Source: Phymatolithon calcareum (taxonomy: Eukaryota; Rhodophyta; Florideophyceae; Hapalidiales). From it: DNA of 64,000 bases. Positions 9,944 through 21,757 of the stretch are shown in pieces. A model generated the notes under the pieces. The model was given only the letters and a program-made list of their open reading frames with translations. It was not told the origin of the DNA and searched no databases. The stretch lies in assembly GCA_977006965.1 (NCBI GenBank), contig OZ345372.1, positions 310,001 through 374,000 on the forward strand, read 5' to 3'. Within the stretch, counting starts at the first letter, position 1, and each line of letters begins with the position of its first letter. A program made the translations under genes and the position numbers.

Positions 9944-10730
9944 TTGGCAGTGACCGTAAGAGGTGAACCAGACTCACGACCAACATCGGAGGAAGACGTG
10001 GAAGCTATGAACTTAGTGCGCCGATTGCTACAGGATGTTTCCCTACGAAAGCTCTCTGGCGACGTACCGACGCCTGCTTTGAAAACCCGGCCCGATTGTC
10101 ATCGAGAATCCTACGCAATCATGCCCACCTGTGGGTGCCAAGATCGCCATCCGAAAATGTGACGACCTCGGCCGATTTTAGTGGCACTTGAGCAACGCGG
10201 TCCGAGTTAATGACAGGAAAAGAATGCATGTACCAGTTGAATATTTCGACGGGGAACTGCGTGAACCACTCTGCCTAACGCGAGAGGACTGGGGTCTTGT
10301 AGAGCTGCCACGTCCTAAGGTCGCATCACGTGCAGGGTCCTTGGCAGACAAACTTGTCAAGGCCGCATAAGCACAAGAAGCTCTAGAGCACGTTCACGTG
10401 GGAAAAGCAGACTTGGAAAACATAAAAAACTTCAAGTATCTGGGAGTACTGCAGCCCGCCGACCCGATGGTACCCGTTAATCACCGCATTGCAATAGCCT
10501 GGTCCCGCTTCCAAGAACTCAAGCGAATTCTTACAGACAAGATTTGGCCATTTCTGAGCCCTGACTTGTCTCTGAACACCCTCCTTATTGCCAAGAATTC
10601 GGCCTCAGGAGGGGATACATGAGAGCAGGCATACAAAGCGTGATGTTTGCGTCGTTCCGCACCAAGCCCCATATCCATCATCAAGTGCAATGCATGAAGA
10701 CATGGGCACTTTATACATGATTCAGATACT
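9944..10730 (+). pseudogene. Transposon remnants: a short repeated coding block and a LINE RT thumb
   Basis: 10125-10370 encodes a broken block whose best part reads VPVEYFDGELREPLCLT, then KVASRAG.LADKLVKAA. It is clearly related to the intact minus-strand ORF at 50553-50870. A frameshift and a TAG near 10175 break the first half. 10398-10622 encodes NFKYLGVLQPADPMVP and IAIAWSRFQELKRIL, typical of the region just after the RT palm of LINEs (the 'FKYLG' motif). It is not clear whether both belong to one element. Confidence 0.55.
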
Positions 10731-12147
10731 TGCTAGAAGGCGGAAGATATCAATCGTACAATGCTTCTATTGATGATGTGAGCTCATCCATAAGGCCGTT
10801 AAATCGCTCAGATAGTCCCTCAACGTCTCTGTTCAACGATTGAACTACAAGTGCAGAAAGCGCTCTAGCAAAAAACTCTCGCATTCTGAGTTGACGAAGT
10901 GCGCAGCGCACGCAAGCCGGTCCGCTGTTCATCTCAATTCTTATCATGCGATCAGGAGAATCAGCAATTCGAGAGTCCACGTAGCAGAGACGGGCGGAAA
11001 GGTTCAACGGCTAGGCGTTCAGTGAATTTCATGTGAGGTGAGGCTCCAAGATGAGTTGAGCCCCACAGCGAAATTACGGGGCTGCGTGCTGACGCGAGAT
11101 AGCAGTAGGAAAGACTCAGATGATGGCCCAGAGAGAAGAATGGGTTGTAAATAGTGCGACTTCAGGAGCACCGATAGACGGCAGGTGTGCCTTGTCTTCG
11201 TCGACCTTAGAGTCTTAAGAGCTTCTTTCACCCTCGAGGAACACGTTTTCTAGCAATCGCCATGCACCGTGGTGCAGTGCGTCAAAGTGCAGGCACTATC
11301 GCTTGGCAGTGAAGGCAGGCACGCTCCCCATCCCATACGAAACGAACTCCCATCAAGAGAAGAAGAGATCAGAAGACCGTGCACTCGATCACGGGCTAAA
11401 AGAGATGTCAATCCTTATGTCTAAACAATCCCTCTGAGAGCAAGCAGGAACCAGATGGCAAAGTGCGGTTGACGCAATCCAAGAGATCTGCCCTAAGAAC
11501 ACGAAGTAGAAATGTAGGCAACGGGATTTAGTTCATTGAAGAGCATGCTTTTCATAAGTGAAATATGACGATAACGAGATAGCGAGACAAAGCCGACGGA
11601 CGAACCAGTGCCGGGCTGTTCGCGTACGCACCAGGAAGGACATATGGCCGGCATGCGCAGACACTGCGACCGACACTGTCGCCTTTGCCCCACCGTCAGT
11701 CCCAGCGATCCTCACCACTTCGGACTATAAGAGCGCAGCTGCGACGCGCACCTGGATGTCCGAAGCAAGCCTCTCTCTTCTATACTAGCCGCTTGCCTCT
11801 CTCTCCTCATTTAGTGCTCAAATGTTTTTTAATATGCCTTACATGTAATTGCGCAAACTCAACCGGTGCCGGATTTGGCGCAGCGTTCGCAACGGCGTGA
11901 ACACTTAAATCGCCATTCGCACTGAGACCGAGACTAGGTTCCTTGGGCATCCAGAGTTGGACATCAAGGAATCTCGGTTCCACAAACTACCCCTACGAAT
12001 TCAGCAGATGGCATAAGAGGGCGCTTCCGTGCAAACGTTGAGCACAAGCGTCTTGACCGTGCTTTAGCTGTGCTAGCTCGCTAAAGTAAAGAAGTCATAT
12101 TTCACGCTATGATAAGCCTCTCAGGTGCTAAATAGACAACGAGAACT
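10731..12147. other. Gene-poor stretch, no supported gene
   Basis: Several short open frames occur on both strands (for example 85 codons at 10750-11007, minus). I see no conserved motif, no clear start context and no long frame. Confidence 0.4.
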
Positions 12148-12426
12148 TCAAATAAACTCACATCCATCGATCTTTCCAGTGCATCTAAGAGCAATTACCG
12201 ACCTCACATGACATCTATCAATTTCGGGATCCATTCCAGTGTCTATGCCCAGTTCAACGATTGGCGACAAACTGGTGCAATGGATGGCATAGGCACTGAG
12301 TTCGTTTTCCAATGCTTCACACGTGTCAAACATGGCCAGTATTCCTCTCCCATTTCGCGACATCGCGGAGATCTTGGAATACAGCGCAGCAGGCAATCTC
12401 CGTACAAGCTCTTCATCAACGTTCCC
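12148..12426 (-). pseudogene. Unidentified short coding-like frame
   Basis: About 93 stop-free minus-strand codons without a convincing ATG. The frame reads like protein (DEELVRRLPAALYSKISAM, then CEALENELSAYAIHC). It is cut off upstream by a TAA. It may be the C-terminal remnant of a helical protein. I do not recognise it. The plus-strand frame over the same stretch has no better claim. Confidence 0.25.
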
Positions 12427-12491
12427 CTGTTACAACAAGCTGACTTCAAGCCGCACTCAGACAAAACTTTCCCTCTTCACCGCCCCGCGAA

Positions 12492-13650
12492 ATGTATGCA
12501 TCGCCCCGCCCCTGCTTCACTTTGCCCTCTCAGTGTCTCCCTTTGCGTCGCTCTCGCGCAACACGCTGTCCATCTCATTCCGGCGTCGTGCGATGCGCTC
12601 AACCCGTTTTCGGGAGCCGTTCGATCCCAACGCCGCGCAGCGAATCTGTCGGACCATCTCTCGGTGGCACGATAGAGGTCGGGGGTACGGGAGGCGGGGG
12701 CGATGAGCATGGCGTCGGCGGATCCGGTGGCGGATCAGGTGGCCAACGGACGCCTGACGATGGAGCGAGCGATGGATTCGGCGAATTACGCCCGGAAGTT
12801 GCCGCCGCTCTGCGTGCCGGCCGCATATCACCGGATGAGGTTCGTCGATTGCTTGCGCTCGAGGCGGGTCCATTGGGACAGCTATGTACACTCTTTCCTG
12901 CGCTGCGAGATCGACTTGTTTCAAACCCTCTATTTTTCACTCAGCTTGGCGTCGAACTCATCGTCGGAGTTGTTTCAAAGCTTGTTGCCGAGGTTGCCGC
13001 GCGAGCGGAAGCTTTCTTTGAGGAGATTGCGCACGTTGCTTCGGATGTAGTGCTTGAAATCGTGACAGATGCCAGTCTTGTTTGGTTGCTGTCGCCTAAA
13101 TTGCAACTTGCGGTCCCGAGCGGCAGTTGGCTATCAGGTAAGCTTCACACTTTTCATCGAGTCGCAAGCCATTTGACACTTTATAGGGTGCACTGACGAT
13201 GTGCACTTTTTTCCCTCCCGCTGCACAGGTTGCCCGAGCCATATTTCACAAATCGGTAGTTTCTCTGCAGCGCAGCGTCTGACGACGTTTGCATTTAAGG
13301 GTGTTCAATTTGCTCTTGTTGGATTCGTGTCTGCGGCCATCGGGCATAGTATTACTCGCGCGTTGGTTGCGCAACGTGAGAGACGGCGCGCGGAGCGTCG
13401 GGAGAATGTGCGGAAAGAAAGCACTCTCGGACCGGTGTTGCCGACTGCGTTCGCGTGGAGCGGATTTCTTTTGTGCTCTTCCAATGCGCGATATCAGATG
13501 GTCAATGGTATTGAACAACGTTTTATTGGTCCCGCTCTCGGCGCCTCTCCGGTTCTGCGTACTGCAGTAACGTTTGGTTTAAGGTTTACAAACTGTCTCG
13601 TCGGTGGCGTACAGTGGATCCCTTGGGCGAAGTTTTGGGGAGTTCAGTAG
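12492..13650 (+). CDS. RETICULATA-like (DUF3411) plastid membrane protein, two exons
   Basis: Joining 12492-13137 and 13229-13650 gives 355 codons plus stop. Residues 1-50 are rich in Ser, Arg and Pro with almost no acids, as in a plastid transit peptide. A Gly-rich linker follows. The rest follows the RETICULATA family (plant plastid-envelope proteins affecting leaf development and plastid metabolism): LFFTQLGVELIVGVVSKLVA, a segment ending in LLSPKLQL, then after the intron AFKGVQFALVGFVSAAIGHS, SNARYQMVNGIEQR, and the family-typical end VGGVQWIPWAKFWGVQ. Hydrophobic stretches fit several membrane passes. The splice sites are GT-AG and join in phase. The exact biochemical role of the family is not known. 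The start at 12492 is the first in-frame ATG that gives a credible transit peptide. Confidence 0.85.
13138..13228 (+). other. Spliceosomal intron (91 bp) in the RETICULATA-like gene
   Basis: The donor is TCAG|GTAAGC and the acceptor is CTGCACAG|GTTGCC, preceded by a pyrimidine-rich TTTTTTCCCTCCCGC tract. Splicing splits a glycine codon (G|GT) and restores the reading frame into the second exon. It is the only intron in the window that I can support. Confidence 0.8.
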
Positions 13651-15056
13651 ACGTTGTCGATTTTTCCTCCCGTTCAGTTCGTTCTTGTTCGCTTACAGTA
13701 TTTGATACAGTCTTCTGCATCACAGGGGAGATATGTGGCATCAATTGATATTTGAACTATTCAGTACTGTATTTCTGCAAAGACAGCAATTTCTATTGTT
13801 CTAAAACGTTGTGCAAGTCAGGAAACTCTCCTATCTCCGGTGGTGTGCATCATTATTCAGTTCGTCGTTTCTACTTTTGCTGACGTTGGGCGTACTCCCG
13901 ATAAACAGCTCCAAGGCACAAGTATTTCGCGACACTGCGGCTGGTCGCCGTTCTACAAAAATATATAATTCTCCCCATTGACGGGTATGTTTGTTGAACG
14001 ATATGCTCGGCCAAACGGGCAGACACTTGTGCATTCAAGTATCTATCGACGATTTGACATCAACTGGCATGCAAGTATGCTCAAGTTGTAACCACTATAT
14101 TGTACATTATAGGTTTACTCCCGTATGGGCTCTCGTTTGAACGGCGAAGTTGTGAGTAGTCGACACGTGCAAAATTATTGCGCTGGGGACGAGTACATCG
14201 ACTCGGTTAATCGAGTTGACAACTCGATCTTCTACAGCGCTGAAATTATTCGAGAAGCATCCAATACGACACTCCATGATGCGAAGATGTGGAAAGACCT
14301 CGTTCATTTTTCCCCGTAGTACTTGAAGCTTGCCAGGCGCGTGCAAATGACACCAACGCCGACGTCCAGTACGCAGCGCGGCCACGTGAACTATTTGGGG
14401 TGTGTCCGTACGACGGCCATATTCGAGCACTGTCTGTCCGCACCGACTTCACGACTGAGGCCCATTTCTGTCGAAGAGTCGGGAGGTTGATAGTTGCTGT
14501 GCGACAGCAACACCACAATCAGTGAGAAATCGAGCGCTTGGTTCAGCTCTATTGCGATCAATTGGTCCTCGGAACAGCCGCTTCGTTCTGCTTCGTGCCC
14601 TTTGATCATCTCGAAAATGATTCGATAACCGCATTCGGTTCTTCCTAGCGATACAATATCTTCATTGAACTGTGGGCAGTAGAAGCATCATTCCCCATCT
14701 GTCTCGCCACGCCATGCGTTTCCGCACACCTCCGATTAACACGTATCTTGCCCTCCGCGCGCACAGGCCTCCACATGCATAAACTTTATCCCGGCTGCAT
14801 CTGGTCGCGTCTCCTCGATCTCATCCACGCCTCTCCCTGGCGCAATTTCCGCGAGTCTCCAAACTTGCTCCAGATTTGTCGCCGACGAGCAAGCACGTCG
14901 AAAATCATGTAGATAGTCTACAGTACATGTGCGAGTCTCAATGTGTGCGTATGATCCTCTTGAACGAAACACCAATCGAATCTCATCATTACAGCGGTGC
15001 ACGTGGCGCCGGCCCCGGCTGCCGCTGCCCGCCAGTGCACTGCGACGCGCAGCAGC
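13651..15056. other. Intergenic stretch, no supported gene
   Basis: Short frames only. Just upstream of the FabZ-like start, TCATTACAG at 14984-14992 could be a 3' splice site for an unseen 5' exon. Otherwise nothing is recognised. Confidence 0.4.
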
Positions 15057-15599
15057 ATGCAGGCGTGGCGCTCGTCGTGCATTATCCTGCGCACCTTGTG
15101 CTCTTCTTCCGCACGCAGAGCACAATGCGCGGCCGCGGTACAGGGCACGATGCCGCTTCTGTATGAACAGAATGCGCGCGCCTTACTCGCCAACTGTGCA
15201 GTGGATGGCCGTACAGTGCACGGGCAAATACGGGTGGATAGTTCGTCCGTGCCGGAATTGCGCGGGCATTTCCCAGATAGACCTGTGCTACCCGCGGTGG
15301 TTATTCTAGAGGCGATGTTTCAAATGGCTGCGGTGCTTGCGTTGGATAGCCCCGGTCGGGAGGAGCTTGAGGTGCATAGTGTTCGTAGATCGACGTTTCG
15401 AAGAGTGGTCACGCCGGAAGATGGGCTTCTTTTTCTGTCGGTCATGCAGGGTGAGAGGGGTCCGCTTGAGTTTACCGCGCAGGCATGGGTGGACGAGGAG
15501 GGAGGGGATGCAATTGTGGCGGAGGCGGAGTTTGCCACTAGGCGACGGGAGAAAGGGGATGGGAAAGATGAAAATGGAACGCAGAACATTTCATGCTGA
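15057..15599 (+). CDS. fabZ: FabZ-like (3R)-hydroxyacyl-ACP dehydratase, probably organelle-targeted
   Basis: 180 aa. The first 30-odd residues (MQAWRSSCIILRTLCSSSAR...) look like a transit peptide. The hotdog domain follows: ELRGHFPDRPVLPAVVILEA is the FabZ signature, with the catalytic His at about residue 71 (GHFP) and the catalytic Glu at about residue 85 (ILEA), 14 apart as in known FabZ enzymes. Later come RRSTFRRVVTPEDGLLF (the strand after the central helix) and a final strand ending IVAEAEFATRR. FabZ dehydrates 3-hydroxyacyl-ACP in type II fatty-acid synthesis, which in algae is in the plastid. The domain is divergent (PAVVI where bacteria have PG), so activity is likely but not certain. 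A GTG-started longer frame exists from 14997; I chose the ATG at 15057. Confidence 0.75.
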   Translation: MQAWRSSCIILRTLCSSSARRAQCAAAVQGTMPLLYEQNARALLANCAVDGRTVHGQIRVDSSSVPELRGHFPDRPVLPAVVILEAMFQMAAVLALDSPGREELEVHSVRRSTFRRVVTPEDGLLFLSVMQGERGPLEFTAQAWVDEEGGDAIVAEAEFATRRREKGDGKDENGTQNISC

Positions 15600-15616
15600 T
15601 GCACTTTTGTTTATAC

Positions 15617-15622
15617 AATAAA
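15617..15622 (+). terminator. Possible poly(A) signal of the FabZ-like gene
   Basis: AATAAA, about 18 bp after the stop codon. Whether this organism uses the animal-type hexamer is unknown. Confidence 0.3.
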
Positions 15623-15968
15623 AATGCGAAGGGAGCGATGTTCAATGCGGAGAGGTATGTACATGTTGTCCTGTCCGCGATGGAAAGCTTTCCTTAGGGC
15701 TATGTTCAAAATATACAGAAGGGGTGATAGAGTCACTCGCGGTGCAGTGGTAAGACGGCACACCCGGTCAGGACAGTTTTTCCACCTGATACGTTCGCTC
15801 GACAAGCCGTCCCAAGCAGCGTTAATATGTTCAATTGTCCGGTTGTCAGAACTTAGCAGTAGTTTCTCGGGGCGGCACTAGCTGTCCACCACCAAAAATG
15901 TTCCTTCGTCTTTGCATGATGCCATTCGCCTTACGCTATGTGCAGTGAACTGCACTCGACTGCAGGAC

Positions 15969-16721
15969 TTAAGGATTATACACTGGAACAGCTATAGGAG
16001 ACGTTGTGCGCATAAGCATGAGCGGGGCGGCGGGGGCGACAGCGATGTTGTGCGTCTTGAGGGTGGCCTGCTGACGCATGGTCGGACACCAATCACGATG
16101 CAGTTGCAGTTTCCTGCGTTCGACGAAGCGCTTCTGACATGACTCGCACTGAAAGGGTCGGAGATTGGAATGCAGCGCCTTCTCGTGATACGTGAGACTG
16201 GATTTCCAGCGGAAACGCTTGCCGCACCCCGGACGAAGACAGGCGTACGGGGTTTCGCCGGTGTGGAGACGCATGTGTGCCTTGAGGTTACTGTTCTCCG
16301 ATGAGACCTTGTCGCAGTTCTTGAACGTGCAGCGGAAGACTTCACGGACCGCACGTGAACGCTTTCGACGCGGCTTGACCACAGGGGATGCAAGCGTTGT
16401 CGGCACTGCCGGTGCAGGTGGCGTTGGCACAGGGGCAGCGGACAGCAGGGAGGGGTAACGCTGTGAGAGTGCAGACGGGGCGGGCAAGGTCGGGACCGGG
16501 AGCGAGGGAGGTGAGACAAGCGGCGGTGGGACGACCGGAAAGGTGAGGGCGTCAATGCGGACGGCGGGTGAGGGCGGCGGCGGCGGTAACTGGACGGAGG
16601 TGGGAGAGTTTGACCGCCAGGAGCAGGAACGCGGAGGTGGAGAAATTGGCGGATGCATGTAGAATTTATTGCTGCCGACGGAGGAAGTGTCGAGCGGGGC
16701 AAGACGAAGAGAGTCGCTCAT
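15969..16721 (-). CDS. C2H2 zinc-finger protein
   Basis: 250 aa from the ATG at 16721. The first 120 residues are rich in Pro, Ser, Val and Leu and probably disordered. Three tandem fingers follow at about residues 127-212: FRCTFKNCDKVSSENSNL with HMRLH (C-x4-C...H-x3-H), YACLRPGCGKRFRWKSSL with HEKALH (H-x4-H), and FQCESCQKRFVERRKLQL with HRDWC, a C2HC variant. A HTGETPY linker joins fingers 1 and 2, which is the hallmark of DNA-binding C2H2 arrays. A basic KPRRKRSRAVREV patch just before finger 1 may be a nuclear localisation signal. It is likely a nuclear transcription factor; target genes are unknown. A TTG-started frame extends three codons further; the ATG is preferred. Confidence 0.85.
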   Translation of the reverse strand: MSDSLRLAPLDTSSVGSNKFYMHPPISPPPRSCSWRSNSPTSVQLPPPPPSPAVRIDALTFPVVPPPLVSPPSLPVPTLPAPSALSQRYPSLLSAAPVPTPPAPAVPTTLASPVVKPRRKRSRAVREVFRCTFKNCDKVSSENSNLKAHMRLHTGETPYACLRPGCGKRFRWKSSLTYHEKALHSNLRPFQCESCQKRFVERRKLQLHRDWCPTMRQQATLKTHNIAVAPAAPLMLMRTTSPIAVPVYNP

Positions 16722-16728
16722 GGTTGCC

Positions 16729-16759
16729 AAAGTGGGTGGGTGGGTGGGTGGGTGGGTGA
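16729..16759 (+). repeat. (GGGT)n microsatellite just upstream of the zinc-finger start codon
   Basis: About seven GGGT units directly 5' of the zinc-finger ATG, so the sense-strand leader is CACCC-rich. The G-rich strand could form a G-quadruplex. Confidence 0.8.
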
Positions 16760-19700
16760 GTGCAGTGAGAAAGAGGGAGAGATAGATTCAGCTGAGGAAC
16801 AAAGCAGTGTAGAATGAATGTTACAGACGGATTACTGTATATAAAGAGACGGACGGAGGACCGATGAGGACGATGTGCGAGGACAGGGACGCAGTGGGTG
16901 TGGTGATGAGGCAGTTGTTATGTTAAAATTTTTGAGGGTAGAATGACTGGGGCGAGCGTGCTGATGGCAGGTACAAGTAGGAGGGGTTGGGAACAGCAGG
17001 TGGGGCGTCGAGCGTCGGACACGTCTTCGGGTTGCGGGCGGGGATAGGAAATGAACGCACACATAGTGTACTGTAATGGGATACGGTATGGGATTAATCG
17101 ACGATCTACCGGAGGGAGGTGTATAGTTAGCCGTCATGTAGGGTATCATAGTCAAAGGGGCAGTGCAGTGTACAGTACAGTACCTGACGAAAAAATGCAA
17201 TAATGAGAAGCAGGACCGTGTCTCTGCGCTGTCCGCCCACGGTGCAGGCAGTTTCATAGGTGCATGCATTTACCGGGTGCACTGCAATGGAGCATTATCA
17301 TCGATCGTGCTTCATACTGTATCTGTAAACTATGAGTGGTCGTTCGACCAACAACTGGGCACAAAGCACTGACTGACTGCCCTGATGAGTGCAGTACGTA
17401 CGAACGTGGCGGGCTGTCGTGAAGAGCAACTGCAGCCCCATTGAGTCTCACTTTTGTTCTCACTGCACTGCACTGCACTGCATCGTTGACGATGGGGTGA
17501 TCATGTTCCCGACCCGATCTCCAAACTCCTATGTATGCATGATGCAACCCAACTCAACCGTCAGGTGCGAGTCTCATGATACAGTAAAACACGGCCCCGC
17601 CGCCGTCGTGTTGCAGAAGAATAGTCCTGAAGCTGTGATGAGTTAGAGACAGCAGGGCCACAAGAGCAGGAGGAATGAAGAAATTTCAACTTCTACGGTG
17701 GTTGTGATCGACGTTGTCGTCGACGGTTGTCGTCGGTAGCTGACGACGGCGGGTGCGGTAAGAAATTAAGGTGGTATGATAGACGATTCATGGAACTAGA
17801 CAGCACATAGCAGTGCATGCTCGGTCGCCACGTCTGCTCTGACGTGTCTTGGCTGTAACCGTCGCCCCGCCAACAAACTTGTCGCTCGCCGCCCTTCAAC
17901 ATTCTCATTGGTCTGGCGGTACGCTGCCTTCCGCTCGCCGACGTCTGAATGAAACACGAAGAGACGAGAATAAGACAGCATTGCATTTTGGATATGATAT
18001 AATACAGACAGACCAATGTTGTCTTGACTTACCTGCCTGCAACTCCTTCAATTAATTATTAACTTAATTGTCTGCTCTGCAGCCATCATGATGATCATGG
18101 CTAAGCCCCGAAAAATTATTATTCCCTTCCCTCTTGCATGGAAATACAGTAACTTAACTGTTCGCTATAATGTCCCCCACAAACATATAGCAAACAGTTA
18201 TCAAAGATTCAACACTGCTTTCCTCTTCTGGGTTCTCCTGTATGGTACAGTACGGTAGAAAGAAGGACATTCTACGTCGGCAAACAAAGAGGCGTACAGT
18301 TGTACTTGTACGAGAAATAATCCCAGAGGAATGCCCTTCTACAGCTTACTCTACTGTACAGTACTGTACAATATTTCCGCGGGGCGGCGGAATTTAGAAC
18401 ATTGATGACGCCTTTGCACCACCGCGTTACACCAACAAGCAATCAATCCACACGACCGTGCTCTCATCAGTACAGTAAATCTATAATGTATCTCAACCAC
18501 TTCTGTATGATACACTGCCTTGCACTCCGATCCTGCTCCATCCTCTTACGACGCGTGCGTGCATGCAAGAGGAAAGGAGAATATGATACTCTACTGTAAT
18601 GTACGGTACTGTGCAGTACTGTATCCTTGTGCGTGTCATGTTTCGTAGACTGCGCCGTGATTCACATCTCGTGCCATGCTTGCACCATCCCTTCGTCCAG
18701 CCAACCTCATTGCAATGTGCAGGTCCTCTCACGGTGTCTTTCCGCATCATACACCCCAGTAATAACACAACACATCCGCTCAAACTACTGTATCATAGTC
18801 CAGGCTTCCGTTACATATGGTCATTACAGCAATCTTTTTACGGTAACAGTATGATTCTACTGGCCAGTGCAGTTTTCACCACTTCTCATTGGTTAGAGCT
18901 TCCTCAGTCCCACTGTATACTCCCCAGCATATCTGACATGAGACAATGACATAGTCTATACAGTAATCTATTCTAAACTAAGGCACTCAAAGTGTAATCT
19001 CCCATTCCAACACTCCGCTTTATAATACTTTTATATCTTCCTCCCCTTCTGCCTCAGCCATCGACTGCACCTGACAAAGAGCACAACCAGAGCCTGTAGT
19101 CTTGATTAAAGCACCCATTTGTATTCACAGATGCTTAAGCCGACCATCACCACTCATTCGAAAAGGCCCGAAGAGACACTACTCTGTTCTAGGCGCGACA
19201 CTTTCGCTGTAATCTGCATAACCCTAGGCCAAAGAAAATGATTTGAGACAGCACACTTGAGTGCCACGCTATTGTACTGTTTTATTATACCTGGCCGTCC
19301 TCACTGTGCTCTCGCCGGCACATATTCCTGGCTTCCAGTAGATAGGTCCACTCTGGCCAAGTCCGACATGCATATGTCGTGCTAACCCGCTTCACACAAC
19401 TTCCTCGTACTCTAACCTGTACCAAAATAGCCAACGCCCAAGTATGGGGGATATGTAAGGATTTATTTTTAAGCTCCCAACGCCTCACCTAGGAGAAACA
19501 GGGCACATTTCAAACCATTTTCTAATGTAGCGTAGTCTAGTTACTCATGACCTCCTTATTTCGTATTTCTCTACTAACAAGTGCACGTGTGAGTCGTTTG
19601 CACTCATCTTCCACATCAGGGCCAATCTGCGATGATGAAAAAGTGTGTTGGAGTGCAGCCAGCTCAAATACCGCTGTGATACCAAAGTAGTCACCCAGTA

Positions 19701-20701
19701 TTGAGACAGAATCTAGCCAAAACCTCTTGGCCCTAGGAAAGTTGCCCCAAGCGTCAGCAGATGCGTTGGTAACTTTTAAATAAAAATCTACCTTTCTTCT
19801 TCTTCTTCACCCAGTATTGATTTTCTCCACAATGGCAGAATCAGGCATCTCAGCCGTGTCGTCCTGTCGCTTAATCATATGAGCCCTGATAGTTCGTCGA
19901 TTCAATGGAAATCGTCACTGATCTTCCATTCTCTTCCTGGCCCACACCTCGATAATTTCTCTTCTTCGGTTCTTCGATACTGCTCCCCGTTCCGCTTTTT
20001 GTAAGGCTTTTCTTAAGTAGTCAAATCCCTTGGGACACTCAACGTCCTTCGATGCGTTCGCTATCGCCTAAGAATGGGGAAACCTTCCCGGAAACTGGTG
20101 ACATTACTCGCCTTCGATAGAGAAGGTGACCACCTTCCGTACTACTGTTCCAATATAAACACTGCTTGACCTCATTACAAAGCTTATCGCTCAAGGAGCA
20201 CAAAATTGCAACTACTACCTTTGCCGATTCCCGACCCAATTCCCGCATACAGTACATTCACCCTCTGCACGTCTGCGTTTGCGGTTTGTCGTAGACTGTA
20301 AATTGCCCATTTGCTCACATGTGTATCGACACCAGGAGGGAATACTGAATCACTCATTTTTCTACCTCTGTCAAAACACTACCCCAACATTTGTTCAATC
20401 TTAATTCAATTTTGTAACAAGACGCATCAGAAATGGAATTCTGCCAGTTTACGCACCAAGATCTTGAGTGATTGCAAACATTCCGACCTAAATCGTAAAT
20501 TAGAGACAACCACAATAACAGGCGCTTTCGTGGAAAAGAGAACAGCTGTGTGCATGTATTGGCTATGGCTACAGAAATTGGGTATTCGAACGCACTCCAA
20601 CTTCATTCGCTCTCCAATACATCCTACAGATACGATCTGATTTCCAAATGGTTTTGCTTTTTGCGAAAATGATCACATCAGTACGCATACACCATCTTCG
20701 G
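16760..20701. other. 3.9 kb gene-free region rich in TACAGTA/TACTGTA words
   Basis: No frame longer than about 145 codons and none recognised. The words TACAGTA and TACTGTA recur (for example near 16834, 17064, 17169, 17310, 17581, 18151, 18353, 18474, 18595, 18789, 18961). They include a 16-bp perfect palindrome TGTACAGTACTGTACA at 18355-18370. A TATATAAA word lies at 16838-16845 between the zinc-finger gene and this region. A short CACTG tandem run lies near 17461-17482. Confidence 0.5.
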
Positions 20702-21757
20702 CTACGGAAACTGACTAATCTCCCGAATGGCAGCAGTCCCGAGCGACTGTCCACATGGGTAGTTTCCATTTGGAAGCTGCCTTCCAAGCGCCATATATCG
20801 TGGTTTCGTGGCGCTTTCGCACCAGCTCATACCGGTCGGATTACAAATGAGAGCAGAACTTGTCGATGTCGCTCTGTAGCATTCACCTGACACTCCATTA
20901 ATAGGCCGTGTGACATGACGCTCGATTCCAGGAGCTGATGTGGAACAGCGGCATCCACAAGGTGTTTTCAACGGTCCTAGATGCATCTTTGCAGAGAGTA
21001 CTTTTTCGGAATGATTTTCAGCTGCGAACAGGACAAAGAAGCCGTCCACGGGTTCAGAGAAAGATACTGTTGCCCTGCAATGTGTCTGATCTGTTGTGCA
21101 GTCCCAATAATAGGTTACAGGAGCGTAAGGAGTGCGCAGTCCATACATGACACCTGTTGCAACCTGGTCCACCGGCGGGAAACCTAATACATACATCTGC
21201 GGTCCCTGGATCATATACTGCTCCGTTCGGAGCGCGCTGCCTGGCGGAATGGTGTATGTTGGCCAAACGGGCTCGCTTCCCTTGTAGCCGAAGACGATCG
21301 CGGTCTTGAGCAAGGAATTTTCTCGTATGAATCCCAAACCGTATTCAGCATCGATGTCGGACAGTTCGAGATCTGTAGGCTGAATCTTCCATCCATTGGC
21401 GTGCACACGGAGTCCTTGAAAGCTCGGCCAGATGTTCTCTCCGGTGTTGTTGTTGACGTTGCATTTTAAGTGCGCCTCGAAGCCTGGGGCACTTGGATGA
21501 TTCTCTTCTTTGAGAAAAGAAATCACAGTGTTTCCTTCGAACTCGCTTCCAGTGTCAAGCCCAGTCCAAGTTAAGCAATCGTCGACACTAACTTGACTGG
21601 CAGTAAGGTTTCGCTCGCCGTTAACACTGTAGGTCTTGGTGTTTCCAGGAGAAGAGAAAATCTCGTGGATGTGGTAGGTGTCTAGGCACTGCGCGGTAGC
21701 GAAGGTGAGCAGACCCCAATATATGCAAGGAATGGTGAAAAACATTCTTCTGATCAT
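20702..21757 (-). CDS. Secreted cysteine-containing protein of unknown function
   Basis: 351 aa from the ATG at 21757 (context AAAATGA; a TTG-started frame reaches 21784). The N-terminus MIRRMFFTIPCIYWGLLTFA with a following TAQC is a good signal peptide. The mature part has about 20 cysteines, including the cluster TPCGCRCSTS, and N-glycosylation sequons (NLT, NNT, NHS). There is no second hydrophobic segment, so it is probably secreted into the wall or periplasm. I recognise no domain. The mature region alternates beta-strand-like stretches with Trp/Gly/Pro loops. It may be lineage-specific. Confidence 0.75.
   Translation of the reverse strand: MIRRMFFTIPCIYWGLLTFATAQCLDTYHIHEIFSSPGNTKTYSVNGERNLTASQVSVDDCLTWTGLDTGSEFEGNTVISFLKEENHPSAPGFEAHLKCNVNNNTGENIWPSFQGLRVHANGWKIQPTDLELSDIDAEYGLGFIRENSLLKTAIVFGYKGSEPVWPTYTIPPGSALRTEQYMIQGPQMYVLGFPPVDQVATGVMYGLRTPYAPVTYYWDCTTDQTHCRATVSFSEPVDGFFVLFAAENHSEKVLSAKMHLGPLKTPCGCRCSTSAPGIERHVTRPINGVSGECYRATSTSSALICNPTGMSWCESATKPRYMALGRQLPNGNYPCGQSLGTAAIREISQFP

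Noticed and set aside
15730-15790. tRNA-like stretch with GCAGTGGTAAGACGGC
   Set aside because: No GTTCRANYC T-loop at the right distance and no acceptor stem.
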